DNA from: Branchiostoma floridae
Lineage: Eukaryota; Chordata; Leptocardii; Amphioxiformes; Branchiostomatidae
Direction: 5' to 3'
Length of the DNA stretch: 55,209 nucleotides
Assembly: GCF_000003815.2 (NCBI RefSeq)
Contig: NC_049980.1
Location: 29,155,494-29,210,702, forward strand
This document shows, in pieces, positions 33,466-46,000 of this stretch (positions within the stretch are counted from its first letter, which is position 1; each line of letters opens with the position of its first letter). Both the position numbers and the translations under genes were made by a program. The notes under the pieces are model-generated. The model did not search any database and was not told the origin of the DNA. It worked only from the letters and a program-made list of their open reading frames with translations.

Positions 33466-33537
33466 AAACAAATCAAATCAAATCAAACCTCTTACATATT
33501 TTAATATGTAAGAGGTTTGATTTGATTTGATTTGTTT
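33466..33537. repeat. Perfect 35-bp inverted repeat after gene C
   Basis: Arms 33466-33500 and 33503-33537 are exact reverse complements with a 2-base centre (TT). Each arm contains AACCTCTTACATATT and CAAAT repeats. It starts 3 bases after an AATAAA signal, so the gene C transcript may end in or near this hairpin. Confidence 0.93.
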
Positions 33538-34984
33538 AAATTTGTTTAAATTTAAAACAGTTTGTGAAGGTTGTTTCACAATTGTATACATATATCACTA
33601 TATACTAAATGCATTCAAGTATGCACTTTATTTTGCAAAGAATATCCATACTTCTGCGAGTAAACTTTGTGTGGCTCTAATAGCTTTTTGCTATTGTATG
33701 GTGCCCATTCCCTTATTAATGTTCTAAGAGAGAGTTTGAGGTTGACTTTTGTAGACGAAGTCACAATCTGTGAGATAAAAAGGCAAATAAATGTCCAATA
33801 CGTAAATCAATCCAGGACGAAATATAAAGTGGACTTGTACGCAGCAATATGAGAGATGTCTGCAAATTAAGCAACGTTCTTATATTTTTTCAAACCAATC
33901 TGGGATCGTGCCAAAAAGATATTGTAAATGTTTGATGTTCATAACTTTGGTTGTGTTTGTGTGAATACTAAGGCATTTAAGGCTGCAGTTTTGGGATACT
34001 GTCATTAATGAATAAGAAGTCTTAGAAGAATAAACACTCTTCATGAACTATGGCTTGGTACTTATATTATTACTTAGGAGTTAGGACAGAGCAAGATGGA
34101 GGAACATTATGAATAAGAGCAAGGGCCTAGGCACTTAGACAGAAAGGCCGGCAAGCTACCTAGATAGGCTTACGTAGAGTAAGGTCAGGTCGGTATAGAT
34201 ATATGTTTCTTCTCATCACTTAGGAATGCTCCTGACTTTTAGCTGAAATTAGTCGTAAAGAAGAATTTTGCGACAAACAGAACAAGTGGATTGAGACCAC
34301 AAAGGTCTAACCAATGTTATTTGTGGGTCTAACCAATGTTATTGTCCTAATAAGGCTGAATAAAGTATCCAAGTCACTGATCACATGGTTCAGAAAGGAA
34401 CGATTTTGTTTCTACATCAACACTAAGGCTAACAACAAGTGCATGGCCTCCAAAACTCACATTATACATGTATTATCTTTACAAATGACGTCCATGTATT
34501 ATCTTTACAAAGGACGTTCAAAATTAACTTCTCCGTCAACACGAAGGTAAATGAGAGGTGTTAGCGTTCCCTCGTGCCCATCGCCGTCTTCACAACTCAC
34601 ATCATCCTTGTGTCATCTTTACAAAGGGCGTTCGACATAGGCGTTCAAATACCGAAATACCGACAATATTTTCAATACAGCCTTGAATTCTACATATTCG
34701 TGTAGACAAATATTGTGACAGCAGTACCATGTGAAAAATAACGGTCTATTAGCTCACCATACCGACAGTATTTACAGACTAATGGTGTATGAAGGCGTGG
34801 AAGATCTTAAAACCTTACTTAGAAAGTGCATTAGCGTATTGTGTCACGGTTTATTTCAGTTTGCTTTACGGTCTTTTACGTTTGGGTGCTAGAAAGATGG
34901 CATCGTGTCGCCGGACAAACGGCTCAGGCAGTAATTTGCTGAGAGCCTCCCGTTCTTCATTGTGAGACACCATGCAGGGCAAAG

Positions 34985-35165
34985 GCATGGGTTCCAATTC
35001 CCAACCCGGGCAACAAAACACACAGAACGTAAAAAATGCAATAAAACACACGGAACGTAAAAAAATAGATGAGAGCATAAATTGTGTATATTCCTTGGTA
35101 AACGCTATTATTTTTCGTTTCTGCAAACATCCCGGCCAGGCCCCGTTTCCGAAATGGGACCTAAG
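34985..35165. mobile_element. MITE family B copy
   Basis: GTTCCAATTCCCAACCCGGG left and CATCCCGGCCAGGCCCCGTT then TCCGAAATGGGACC right, with internal ACACAGAACGTAAAAAATG. Lies in the spacer left of the mariner element. Confidence 0.6.
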
Positions 35166-35349
35166 CCAAAAGGGACGCCGACCGATACACCTGCACCGCA
35201 GACTTCACCAATAGTGCCTTCAACTCCAGAAAAGGCAGACACTGCAAGAACCTACTATACTGAGCTTTCTCAGGACCAATTAGACCTCAAAGACGGAGAA
35301 CTTGGACTGCTGCGGTCGGAAAGATAACATGCAAAGGGATTAAATGCTA

Positions 35350-35926
35350 CGAGGGGCGTGCAAAAAGCAATATCCCTGACCCATTTCCCATAGCAGGAGA
35401 TTAATGAAACTTGACACAGATATTAGTCATTCTCTTCATAGGAATCACCCAGAGTTATGCATTTCTCCCATCGTTTGATGCAGATCTGGACACCGTTTTT
35501 GTAGGACACCCCAGGTTGGTCCTCCAACAGATGCCTCATCAATGGCAGAAGAGGGACGACCAGGTCTGGGAGCTGTTTCCACAGACTTCCGGTCACGTTT
35601 GAATTCAGGATGCCAGCGTTTTACAAGGTCATATGATGGGGCATCATCACCATAAGTTTCTTTCATTTCATCAAAAGTCTTCTTTGGTGTGCGTCCTTTA
35701 AATACAAAAACCGGATCACTGCGCGACACTCAACTGGCTCCATTTCACACCTGGTCCATTTCGCACCTGACTCAATTCAAACACCAGTAAATCAGAAACC
35801 ACAATTAGTTCAGAACTGTTTTTTGCAACATAATCCATAGAGATATTAATCATTACACATACAAAATTTCATTTAGATCAAACGACTGGAAGTGGGTCAG
35901 GGACATTACTTATTGCACGCCCCTCG
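35350..35926 (-). mobile_element. Mariner-type element with 35-bp-class TIRs, TA duplications and a transposase N-terminus remnant
   Basis: Left end CGAGGGGCGTGCAAAAAGCA and right end (complement) CGAGGGGCGTGCAATAAGTA match and continue through CCCTGACCCA. TA flanks both ends (35348-35349, 35927-35928). On the minus strand, 35729-35445 encodes KKTFDEMKETYGDDAPSYD, then VKRWHPEF and APRPGRPSSAIDE, the helix-turn-helix DNA-binding N-terminus of mariner/Tc1-family transposases. The element is only 577 bp, so the DDE/D catalytic part is missing: a deleted, non-autonomous copy. It could move only if an intact relative supplies transposase. Confidence 0.88.
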
Positions 35927-35931
35927 TAGGA

Positions 35932-36127
35932 TCACATTTCCAAACTAAGTCACGGCCGGGCTTTTTAGGAAAATAAAAATGAAAATAAAGATGTATACCT
36001 AGAAATAAACACAAATCATGCTCAAAACCTCCCTTTAACGTTTTGTGTATTTTGGCGTCTTTCATATAATATTTTTCGTTCCCGAAAGTTGCCCAGTCGG
36101 GTCCCGGTTTGGAAATGTGATCTGGGC
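35932..36127. mobile_element. MITE family B copy abutting the mariner element
   Basis: TCACATTTCCAAACTAAGTC and ACGGCCGGGCTTTTT left; TTTTCGTTCCCGAAAGTTGC and TCGGGTCCCGGTTTGGAAAT right. Only a few bases separate it from the right TA of the mariner element (35927-35928). Confidence 0.75.
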
Positions 36128-36167
36128 ATAAGGAGACACGCAGTGTACAAGATGTAACATACTTTCG

Positions 36168-36371
36168 CATAATTTCACCAGGTGCCATTATACCGCCACC
36201 TAAAAAAAACGTTGTTATAGAGGCCTTCTCAAGATTGTCTTCAACACCTAAATATCTAAATTGTATTACATTTGGGATATTTAACATTCGGTGTTCAAGA
36301 CAATCTTGGGAAGACCTCTATACTAACTTTTCTTTTTAGGTGGCGGTATTATGGCGCCTGGTGGAATTATG
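36168..36371. mobile_element. Fold-back element (about 75-bp arms)
   Basis: Left CATAATTTCACCAGGTGCCA and TTATACCGCCACCTAAAAA pair with right TTTTTAGGTGGCGGTATTAT and GGCGCCTGGTGGAATTATG. Pairing resumes through TATAGAGG...CAAGATTGTCTT...AACACC. Only about 50 unpaired central bases. No coding, flanks a family B MITE. Confidence 0.75.
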
Positions 36372-36813
36372 ATAGTCGATGTTAGTGGAGAATTGAAGAC
36401 TGATTGCAGCTGCACAGTATTCATGCTCACTAGTACTGTAGTAGTAAAACACTGTGCACTACTACTACTACTACGGCAATGGGACAAGCTGTTGGTTTCC
36501 AGTTCCTCATGCAGTGTGTGTATGGAAAGATGTTATTCAAGGTTTGGTAGACTACGTGCATTGCTAGATAATACGTGACCTGATGTAATGTGGTTTGATG
36601 GTCTAATCTACTGACAAAGTCAAAATAAAAACACCCAACAGTTTATAATTCAGACATTGTATTGAAAGATTTATACTGACTGCATCACAGACAGGAGTTG
36701 TAGACAATGCAATAAACTCTCAAACATATGTACAGAATCATTCCTCTTTGAAATAGCTTATATTAGAAATATAATTTTGCACGTAGGAAACCATTATGAC
36801 AATCATAATATCA

Positions 36814-36819
36814 TTTATT
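36814..36819 (-). terminator. Candidate poly(A) signal of the mosaic gene
   Basis: AATAAA on the minus strand about 207 bases after the TGA at 37026. Confidence 0.4.
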
Positions 36820-37025
36820 TCATTTCAATACATCACAATGTGAAAGAAATGACAAAACGGTTGTGTATGTAAACACGTTCACAAGTTGCCCTCCCACACA
36901 CAATCATGATAAGGACCCCACGCTAGTAGCTTATACGTCGAAGCAAGCGACCATAAATACTGGCTCTTCTCTGTGAAAACAATACTAAAAGGAACCAAAA
37001 CACCACAAAAGTTGTCGCAAACGAT

Positions 37026-40000
37026 TCATGATCTTGAGCAGAACATTGCTGCGAGAAACGCGAGCAACATGACCATATTTGGTATGGACGCCCTTGCGCC
37101 TGCGCTGATACTTCCCTGCAGCAGTTCGCCGTTACACCGGTCCGCCTGACAGCACTTCAGACACTCCTGGTTCAACAAAACAGAACACTTGTATGATAAT
37201 GTGTTTAACATGGAATTTCAATGTACACACTGGGCGGTTTACACCCTCATTTAGAGAGTCATTGCACACTTTAAAATCTATTCGTAGTTTACTCTAGAAC
37301 TAAGTAGTGGCTAAGGCCTTCGTCACATTTCCTACCCGGGGCCCGGCCGGGCTTTTTGCGGAAACAAAAACTGTTATGCTGATAAATAGGCTCAGTTTAT
37401 ACTGATAAATATGCTCAAGGCATGCTGTTGAATTATTTTTGGTCCGTTTTATGTTTTGTTGCTTTTTATATCGTAGCAAAGCTGTCCGGCCCGACCCCTT
37501 TGTGGAAATGTGGAGATGTTACTTTACATTCCTACCTTTGTGTTGCCGTCCTCGGTGCAGGTTTCTTGCATGTACTCCTGAGTGCACACGAGGTCCTCAT
37601 GTTGGCAAGAACGGATGTGGCCACCATACTTCCCGTCCGTGGAGGTCTTCCAGCTGATCTGGATAGTCAAAAACAAAAACAGTATGCGAGAAGATAAGAG
37701 TTGGGCAAAAACATGATAGTCAGACACGGCGTCCTGTCAAGCAAAATGGAAAGGTTACAAATTCTTATACCCCATTTCCACTAGGACGGTGCTCTCATCG
37801 CGCTCCCTCTCTGCGACCCAAGATTTGACAGGTCGCTCGACGAATGGTGTAGAAAAGAAACGAATCTTTTTACACTTTGTGCGTTTTGTTGTCTTCTCGG
37901 TCACACTTTTACATTTTGTATGATATTTGCAGTATGAAGGCGAAGGATATATATTCTATTTAGGTCGCCGTCTAGTGGAAAGGGGGTCTTATCAACGCAG
38001 TTGTCTGAATACGTCATCATTGCACGTCACACTTACCCAGCATGCACCGTTCTCGCACAGAGTCTCGCGAGACTGACCGCCACCGGTCACGAGATCGTCC
38101 TGGTCCTGGTCACAGTCCTCGTCAGCCGCGCAGCTGTAGCAGGTCACCGGGGTGGGAACGTAGTACTGGGTGGCTGAAAAAGTGCAAAGTCCTTGTCTGT
38201 TTAACAACTGGCACCTTTACCCAACGTTTCGATGTGAATTTACCCAATATTTGTCGTCACTGGTTTGCCAGTACGGTACTCTCACCACTCGGTTTCCAGT
38301 GCTGATTCCGGTAAACCAGTGAAAATTTGCTCATCACTGGAAAACTAGTGACGATAAATATTCCCCACTGGTAAGCCAGCGACGACGCGACCTTCATCAC
38401 TGGATACCGAGTGATGAGAAATTTACCCGTGACCTCGGTAGTTTTGCCGATGTGAAAATTTTGCATTCCATGTTCCTTCTTCTTTCAACGTCTTTCGAGA
38501 AGATTCAGAATTCCGGGACAAGCTCCTGGAATCTTTGGGTGTGGTTCACTAGAAAAGATTGTCATGTTCGCGGATAGCATTGCCTATATCCTTTGAGCCA
38601 AGGCTGTTGTTCAAAATCATTGCCTTAATTCTGATAGAAATAATGTTGAACAAATTCGTATCGCATCATTCACGGGCGAGAGAAGACTAGTGAGATAGCA
38701 ACATCGCAGGAACGGATCAAACCTATTATACCCATCTCTATCTCTATCATAGACATGCAAACAAGTGTATGCATTACAAGATGCGTGGGCTGTACTCACA
38801 ACATTCGTCGATTCTGCAGGCTTCCTGAAGCACTATCCCAAACAATCCACCGCCGGGGGCTACGAAGCACTCCAGCGTGCCGCTCCCCGTCGGGTCTCGG
38901 CAATAGTTCCCATCCAGCCCGGCAGCGGCAATCTGAGCTTCCGATAGGCCCATATAGCCCAAGGAACGCTGGACCATTTCGTCTGCCCAGTCCAGGCATT
39001 GCTGACCTGTCCCTGTGACGTTCACCTGGCCCCGGTATGAGGTGGTACCGTCCACGTAGCAATCTGAAAACAATTATACATGTTTTCATCGTCGCTAAAA
39101 CCTCAGTATAATTTGATAAGCTAAGCAAGGAAGGAGCGAATTGTTTATAGACATAGAAATATTTCACGCTGCCTCTTCGCGGGCTATAGTAATCGAAAAG
39201 TAAATTATGTTAAGAACGAACTTATGCTGATAGAAAAAAACTTGTTTCATGAAACTGGAAAGACAATGTTGCTAAACGGTTTTACTCCATATGCTTTCTC
39301 CTTAAAGCTAATAAATGCGTACATGTACAGGACAAATCAATGATCCATGTTACACCTATATCCAGCAATATTGGGCCTAACAGGACTGATCAGATTTGTC
39401 AACTGAGGGAGCTGTTCTGTTCCTTCCACTGTCATCGATTTACGAATTCGACAAACGAGGTGATAAGAGTGTTTCTGATCGAGGAGAGAGACATGTGGTC
39501 TATGGAAGGCCTCACAGACTGAAATAAAGTTCAAACGTCTTACCGCAAGTCGCCACTTCACATGCGGTTTTTGCTCCAGGAAGTTTAGTGATGCAGAACG
39601 GTCCCTCGGCGGAACCGTCCGGGTTTCTGCAGTAGTTCCTGTCCAGCCCGGCATCGGGGAAGGTCTCAGGGCTGTAGCCTTCTTCGCTACCTTCTTGGAA
39701 CCAGTACCCGCACCACCAGCCGTCGGAGGCGATCCTGATGTCTCCCCGATAGTTGGACCCGTCACCCACCACACAGTCACTGTCTGCAGGGCACATACAA
39801 CAACGTGGAGTCCTTGTAATCATGGGCAGTCTAGATCTTTTCACACGACTGATTTGTCAATCACACAGGAGAACACAGATCATGACTTTGGTTTCGTCTT
39901 CAAATATTTGTACAGGCAGACTTGTTTTGTCTTGCTGTTACACAACACTTATTGAGGTGTAAATGAAAGAAACAATCTAACTTTAAGCCAGTAGGTGTAT

Positions 40001-43000
40001 ATGTACAACCAAGGTCTCCATTCATTCTATATTGTGAATGTGGCTGACTAACCGCAAAGTCTCCCGTATGTTCCCGGTGGACACAGGCAGCTGTAGCTGT
40101 CCAGCCCGTCCACACACGTCCCGCCGTTATAGCAAGGCGTGTTGGACCCGAAAGGTGTGTTCTGGCAGTCGTCGATATCTGGAACCAAGAAAAGTAGTAC
40201 AGTCAAACCTGCCCAAGCGACCACCTCTTCTTAGCGACCACCTGGCCGTTACGACCGATCTTTCCCAGTCCCGAAAATTTTCCCCATTGACGTAAGCATT
40301 AAGCGATCTCTTCACAACGACCACATGGCCAACGCGACCGCCAAAAATTGGGACCAAATCCCTGCCCATATTGACCGCGTCATTTTCAAATCTTGAGGTG
40401 TCATCGATTTTCAATGATAACTAGCGCGATTTTGTGCCGAATTCGGCTAGTTTGCGTTGGATTTTGACTACAATTTCGATGTTCAATATAAAGGCGGCGG
40501 ATGCAGGTGCGTGTGCTTGCTATTTGCTATTTAACACAACGGAAACCATTTGAAGTATGCATCGGACATGTTGTAAGTCGATACTCTTCTAACCGACCAC
40601 CTGATCAAATCGACCGCTTTTGCCCGGGCGTCTTGGGCAGGTTTGATTGTATATCATGAACGGTACAACCATCACAAATCAGCCCATGAATTGAACCGCG
40701 AAAGATATAGGAATGACAAAAGAGGAAATCACAAATGTATATACATGTATGTGGTAGATTCTGTACGCTTGACATATTTGTGACATGTCGGTGCCAAATT
40801 TTCAGTTTGCATAATTCTTTTTTTTTTCATTTTCATGTGCACGACTACAGGATCAAATGTGATGCCAAGTCTCCACCGAATATATCTAACATGACCTATC
40901 AAATTAATCCGAGATGTATAAAACATAAAAAACATACATTATTGATGAATGATAAGATTAAAACGAAGCATTATTGAACATGATTAGTGGGCCTTCGCCA
41001 TTGACATATTACCCACAATTCATTTCGCTGCTTTTCCGTATTCGGACTGAGAGAACTTCAGTCGACAGACTGCCACAGGCAACATGTCAGCCAGAAACAC
41101 ATTCATTTCGATTTATCGGTTAAAGCAGTTACAAAAGTTCTTACTTGTTTCGCAGTTCCTCCCAGTGTAAAGTTCTGGATAATACCCACAAGAGCAGCTG
41201 TAGCCGTCTGGCCCGTACAGTTCATTACAGGTTCCTCCGTTTTGGCACGGAGAGCTCCAGCAGTCAAACTCTGAAACACACGTACATGGCGTTCAGACTC
41301 ACGTACATGGCGTTCAGACTCATGTACATGGCATTCAGACTCATGTACATGGTGTTCAGACTCATGTACATGGCGTTCAGACTCATGTACATGGTGTTCA
41401 GACTCACGTACATGGCGTTCAGACTCATGTACATGGCGTTCAGACTCACGTACATGGCGTTCAGACTCATGTACATGGCGTTCAGACTCACGTACATGGC
41501 GTTCAGACTCACGTACATGGCGTTCAGACTCACGTACATGGCGTTCAGACTCACGTACATGGCGTTCAGACTCATGTACATGGCAATCAGACTCACGTAC
41601 ATGGCGTTCAGACTCACGTACATGGCGTTCAGACTCATGGTCACTCATGTACATGGTGTTCAGACTCATGTACATGGCGTTCAGAGTTCAGACTCATGTA
41701 CATGGCGTTCAGACTCACGTACATGGTGTTCAGACTCATTCGTGGCGGACCACCATGATGGAAAATGTCGGCACAACAACCTTTTTGCTGGATCGACACC
41801 ACATTTTTTCAAGGGAAATATAATACCATAACATCGTCATAACACATGCGATGAAGCTGCCGTCCGTCATATGGAAATTACCTCTTTCCCGGTTCCGAGT
41901 AAGCAGGTGTGTAAAAGGCCAGTAAGACTTGTTAAGAATTCTAGTCTCGATTTACATAACAATGTCCAGGCATGTTTATTGTTTATGTTTTAGGGGGTTT
42001 TACCTTTGACATATTTCTCACAATTTTCGTCGCCGCGCATGCGTAGTCGGAAGTGTGAACGAGCTTATTGTGCGAGCAGCCAGAAGTGAGCAGACGATTC
42101 TGATTCAGTAGCCTGGAAAGTTTCTGCATTTTTTTGATACGTGTACCTGAATCGTCAGCCTGGGCGCTGGGCCGTGCATATACAACTACTCAGCACACTC
42201 CTAGAGAAATTTTGCCACCTCAGGGTATAACTTAGGAAGCAAAATTTCCTGAGGGGCAGGCTGACCATGAAGTCGAGGAGCTGTCCTATATAGGCACTGG
42301 AAACAGTCGGGCCTCCAGGCTACTGAATCATTAGGCTCACCTCAGGCTGCTCGCACAATAAGCTCGTTCACACTTCCGACTACGCTAGCATAGGGGGAGA
42401 ATGATTTACCATAGAAGTTTTTCTACCAAAGGGTTTGAATCGCAGCGGAGAGGAATGCTACTCTTCTGGCCAATTGTATGCGGACTTTTTTGCGGAATTT
42501 TAATATTCGTACCCCGTGGAGGTTTAACTCTTACCACAAAGCCCGCAGCTTAATGGACAAGTGTTCAGCATCCAATCTCCATCCGAACCCGACCCACACC
42601 GTCCGTAGCTTGCCCAAAGCGGGCAGAAGGGCGACATGTCTTCACAAACGACGGAGCCGTCTGGAAGGACAAGAAGATTTGGGTTGGAGTTTAATTCATA
42701 ACACTTGCAGACAGACAAATTCTAATGACTGAGGCGATACAAGTGGCTTACGCTGAGGAAGGTTGGCTATCCAGATAAGGGCTACGTCACATTTCATGTC
42801 CGGGGCCCGGGCTGCATGTTTGGGGAAACAAATAATTAAATATGCACAAGGCATGCTGTTGAATTATTTTTGGTCCGTTTTATGTTTTTGTTTTTATCGT
42901 ACTTTTTTCGTTCCCCAAAACGTCCCGGCCGGACCCATCCGTGGAAACGCGATGTTACCCTAATAGGGTATGCAAAATGGCAGTTATGCAAGGATCCCAT

Positions 43001-46000
43001 TTCCAAACCGGGGTCAGGCCGGGTAGTTTTCGGGAAGGAAATATATGATACTTAAAACAAACAAAAAATTCACAAAAAGTAAAAAGAAAATCACGGACAA
43101 CGTGAGAAAGGCACTTTCCACGACTTTCCTCACTTCACTCAGGTGAAAAGTGAGTACCTATCTCCGGCTAGGGCCGTCCCGTGTTTGGGGAGAGCCACAC
43201 CTTGAGCTTAAAACAACCACGGCACTTATCGAAAAAAGTAGGAGTCCTTCCCAGTGCGAGTGGATCAAAATTTGTGTACATGCCATAATGATCAACATGG
43301 TGATCGTGGGGACTAACGGAAGACGAGAAGAAGACAGATTTGTGTATAGTTCTAGGTATACATTTTTTTTTCGTTTAAGCAAACAGCCCGGCCTGGTTCG
43401 GTTTGGAAATGTGACCATAGCATAATAACTAGAGCAACCAGCAATACCGATCAGTTGATCGAGTGTGCACATGTATATCCAGTTGCTTGAGTAACATTAT
43501 CTTGTGCTTAAGCGATGTATACTTACATGTACGCTCGGCGTCTACTGCTGTCGAATACTTAAAAACGCGCGCGGGTCAACTCTGACAACGTCTTTCTCAA
43601 AACAATTCTTAAAAGCAAAAACTATATATTGGCTTTAAACTCCTGGACTAACACATAGCATATCTATAGCTAAGGTTTCATACACTGACAGAGACATGAA
43701 TGAACAGAAATAACAGTTTGAAGAATGGGACTGACCGCAGATCCCGCACGTAGCACGGCACGTTCTGTACATTCTGTACCGGTTGGTTTGGCACTGTCCC
43801 TCCGCTGCCCACCCTGCGCAGTTTTGATCTTCGTCTACGCAGGGCACTCCCGGGTAAGACGTTGGGATCGGTGCTGCAGTGGTTGGCGCTCCCAGGATCA
43901 CTGCGTCCAGACCTAACAGGGGGGAAGGCAAAAATCTCTAATGAGTCTATAGCTTATAAACATATCCCCACTCGGCGTTACACAGCATCAGAAGATATAG
44001 GAGTAGAAGTACGATCAGCGATAAACTCACTGTGCCCTACTGTGTAAAGCTCGATCTCTCTTTGTCTCTTTCATGATGAAGCCACTTATGTAGCAATGTT
44101 TTGATCTGATTGTCATATTTTGCACCGTGTCTTTCAATCGTGCCAGTGTGCTTGTCTGTTTGTCTGTGTGCACACGTAAATCCCAGTGATGTTACCTGTG
44201 GTACATTCCCCACAGCTCAGTCTACAGTTGGTCAGCATGTACCCGGGGTTGTTGTCACATTCTCCATCTGCCGCCCAGCCAGGACAGTCGGCGTTGTCGT
44301 CAGCACAGTCTTGGGCCATAATCGTACATAGTTAATACCTATCGTAGATTCCACTAGTACTGTATTAGCCGAAATTGTTGCAATATACCATATATGTGTA
44401 GTATCAGACCATACCTTTTGTTATATGTACATTGCCATACATTGTTACTGATGTAATTGTTGTGCAATAAACCATCGTATCGTGTCGTATCGTTGAAAAA
44501 GAAATCATATATATGTCGGATAATTGTGTGGGATTAACGTTAATGATAACGTTTACTTTTGAGTTTGCGTTACAAGCAATGTAATCATCGCTGGTAGCCT
44601 GCCACCGATAGAACACCAAACTTGCAGGCATTTGGCTTCATAAGCCATGGTTTTTTTCTCCTTTTTTACAAGTAAGATAGACTTAGACATTAATAGTTTG
44701 GCAATCTATCCGCCGACAGTGAAAACACTCCGCGTCGCAAAAAAACGTGAAAAATGAAACTTTTCATTTGTGAAATTTGAAAATTGATCAATAAACCTAT
44801 AAACATACATCATTACACATACTTGGTGCAAAACACATAATCGATCGAATCAGATCTGGTATTCGGTTCGTGTCCGTTCATTTAGGTCACTTCTTTTACT
44901 GTAAAAGTCTTTTTCAATCATATAACATATGTAACATATCATTCATCACCACAAGGAAAATTATTTCATTATAAATCTCATTTTGAGACATTTTCATCAT
45001 TATACAGTGATTTTTCATAAATTGTCAATGCTGCCATTTCCAATAACCTGTTCATTTAGTCTAGAAACGCAACAGTGACGCACGTCAGTGTGAGCGCAGC
45101 AGTAAATCGGCGAAAATGACACAACAGTGACACAATGAACGAACCCCGTAGCTACGCAAGCTTGACGCGAGTGTAGTGAGAGTACACCTTACTCGTAAGT
45201 TAAGGTGGTATCTCATTGCACTTGGGGCACCGATGCGGCACTGCGGGGTTCGTTCACTGCGGCACTGTTTTGTTATTTTCGTCGATTTTTTTTAATAATG
45301 TAGATATTGCGTAATACGTAAAAGTATACAACAAAATACACAAAACGTGTCTTCTTTATCTCTGAAAAGAGTATCCTCCGCACCTTAACACCGCACCACA
45401 ACGTATAGGAGTAGTAGTATGATCAGTGATAAACTTAATAGTTCCGATTTAGGACTGCTCGGTCAAAGAACATCCCTCTGCCCTACTGTGTAAAGCTGCT
45501 AAATGAAGTCGCGTGGTTTAGCAGCTTAAGGCCCCCTCTCACTTGACGTGCGGCACGCTTGCGGCATTGCTGCGTTCGTTCACTGCGGTACTGTTTTGTT
45601 ATTTTCTCCGATTTGTTATAATTCAGATATTGCGCAATACGTACAACTGTGACATATAAGACCACAAAATTCCCAACATGTAAGAAAACTCGGNNNNNNN
45701 NNNNNNNNNNNNNNNNNNNNNNNNNNNNNNNNNNNNNNNNNNNNNNNNNNNNNNNNNNNNNNNNNNNNNNNNNNNNNNNNNNNNNNNNNNNNNAAGTATA
45801 TGGTAATTCGTTATGCCACACTGACACTGCTAAAACGTTAATCATTTTGCCAATTGTAAGAAACCACAATTCAGCCATTCGTGCTACAATTGTTTTTTAT
45901 AACCGAATCTTTCTCCCCCCCCCTCACCTCTCATAATATAAGCCACTGATGTTGTGATGTTTTGATCTGATTGTCATGCATATTTCGCACCGTGTCTTTC

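Larger units (their letters stand above)
33400..37025. other. Spacer between gene C and the mosaic gene (tail to tail)
   Basis: Contains the 35-bp palindrome, a small repeat of CATGTATTATCTTTACAAA (34460-34520), two family B MITEs, the mariner element and the 36168-36371 fold-back. 33540-34980 otherwise shows nothing recognisable. Confidence 0.6.

Noticed and set aside
41103-41831. Frames of 126-228 codons with MAFRLTY or ESERHVR repeats
   Set aside because: The 21-bp minisatellite is a multiple of three, so both strands stay open. The real coding here is only the EGF exon 41270-41145.
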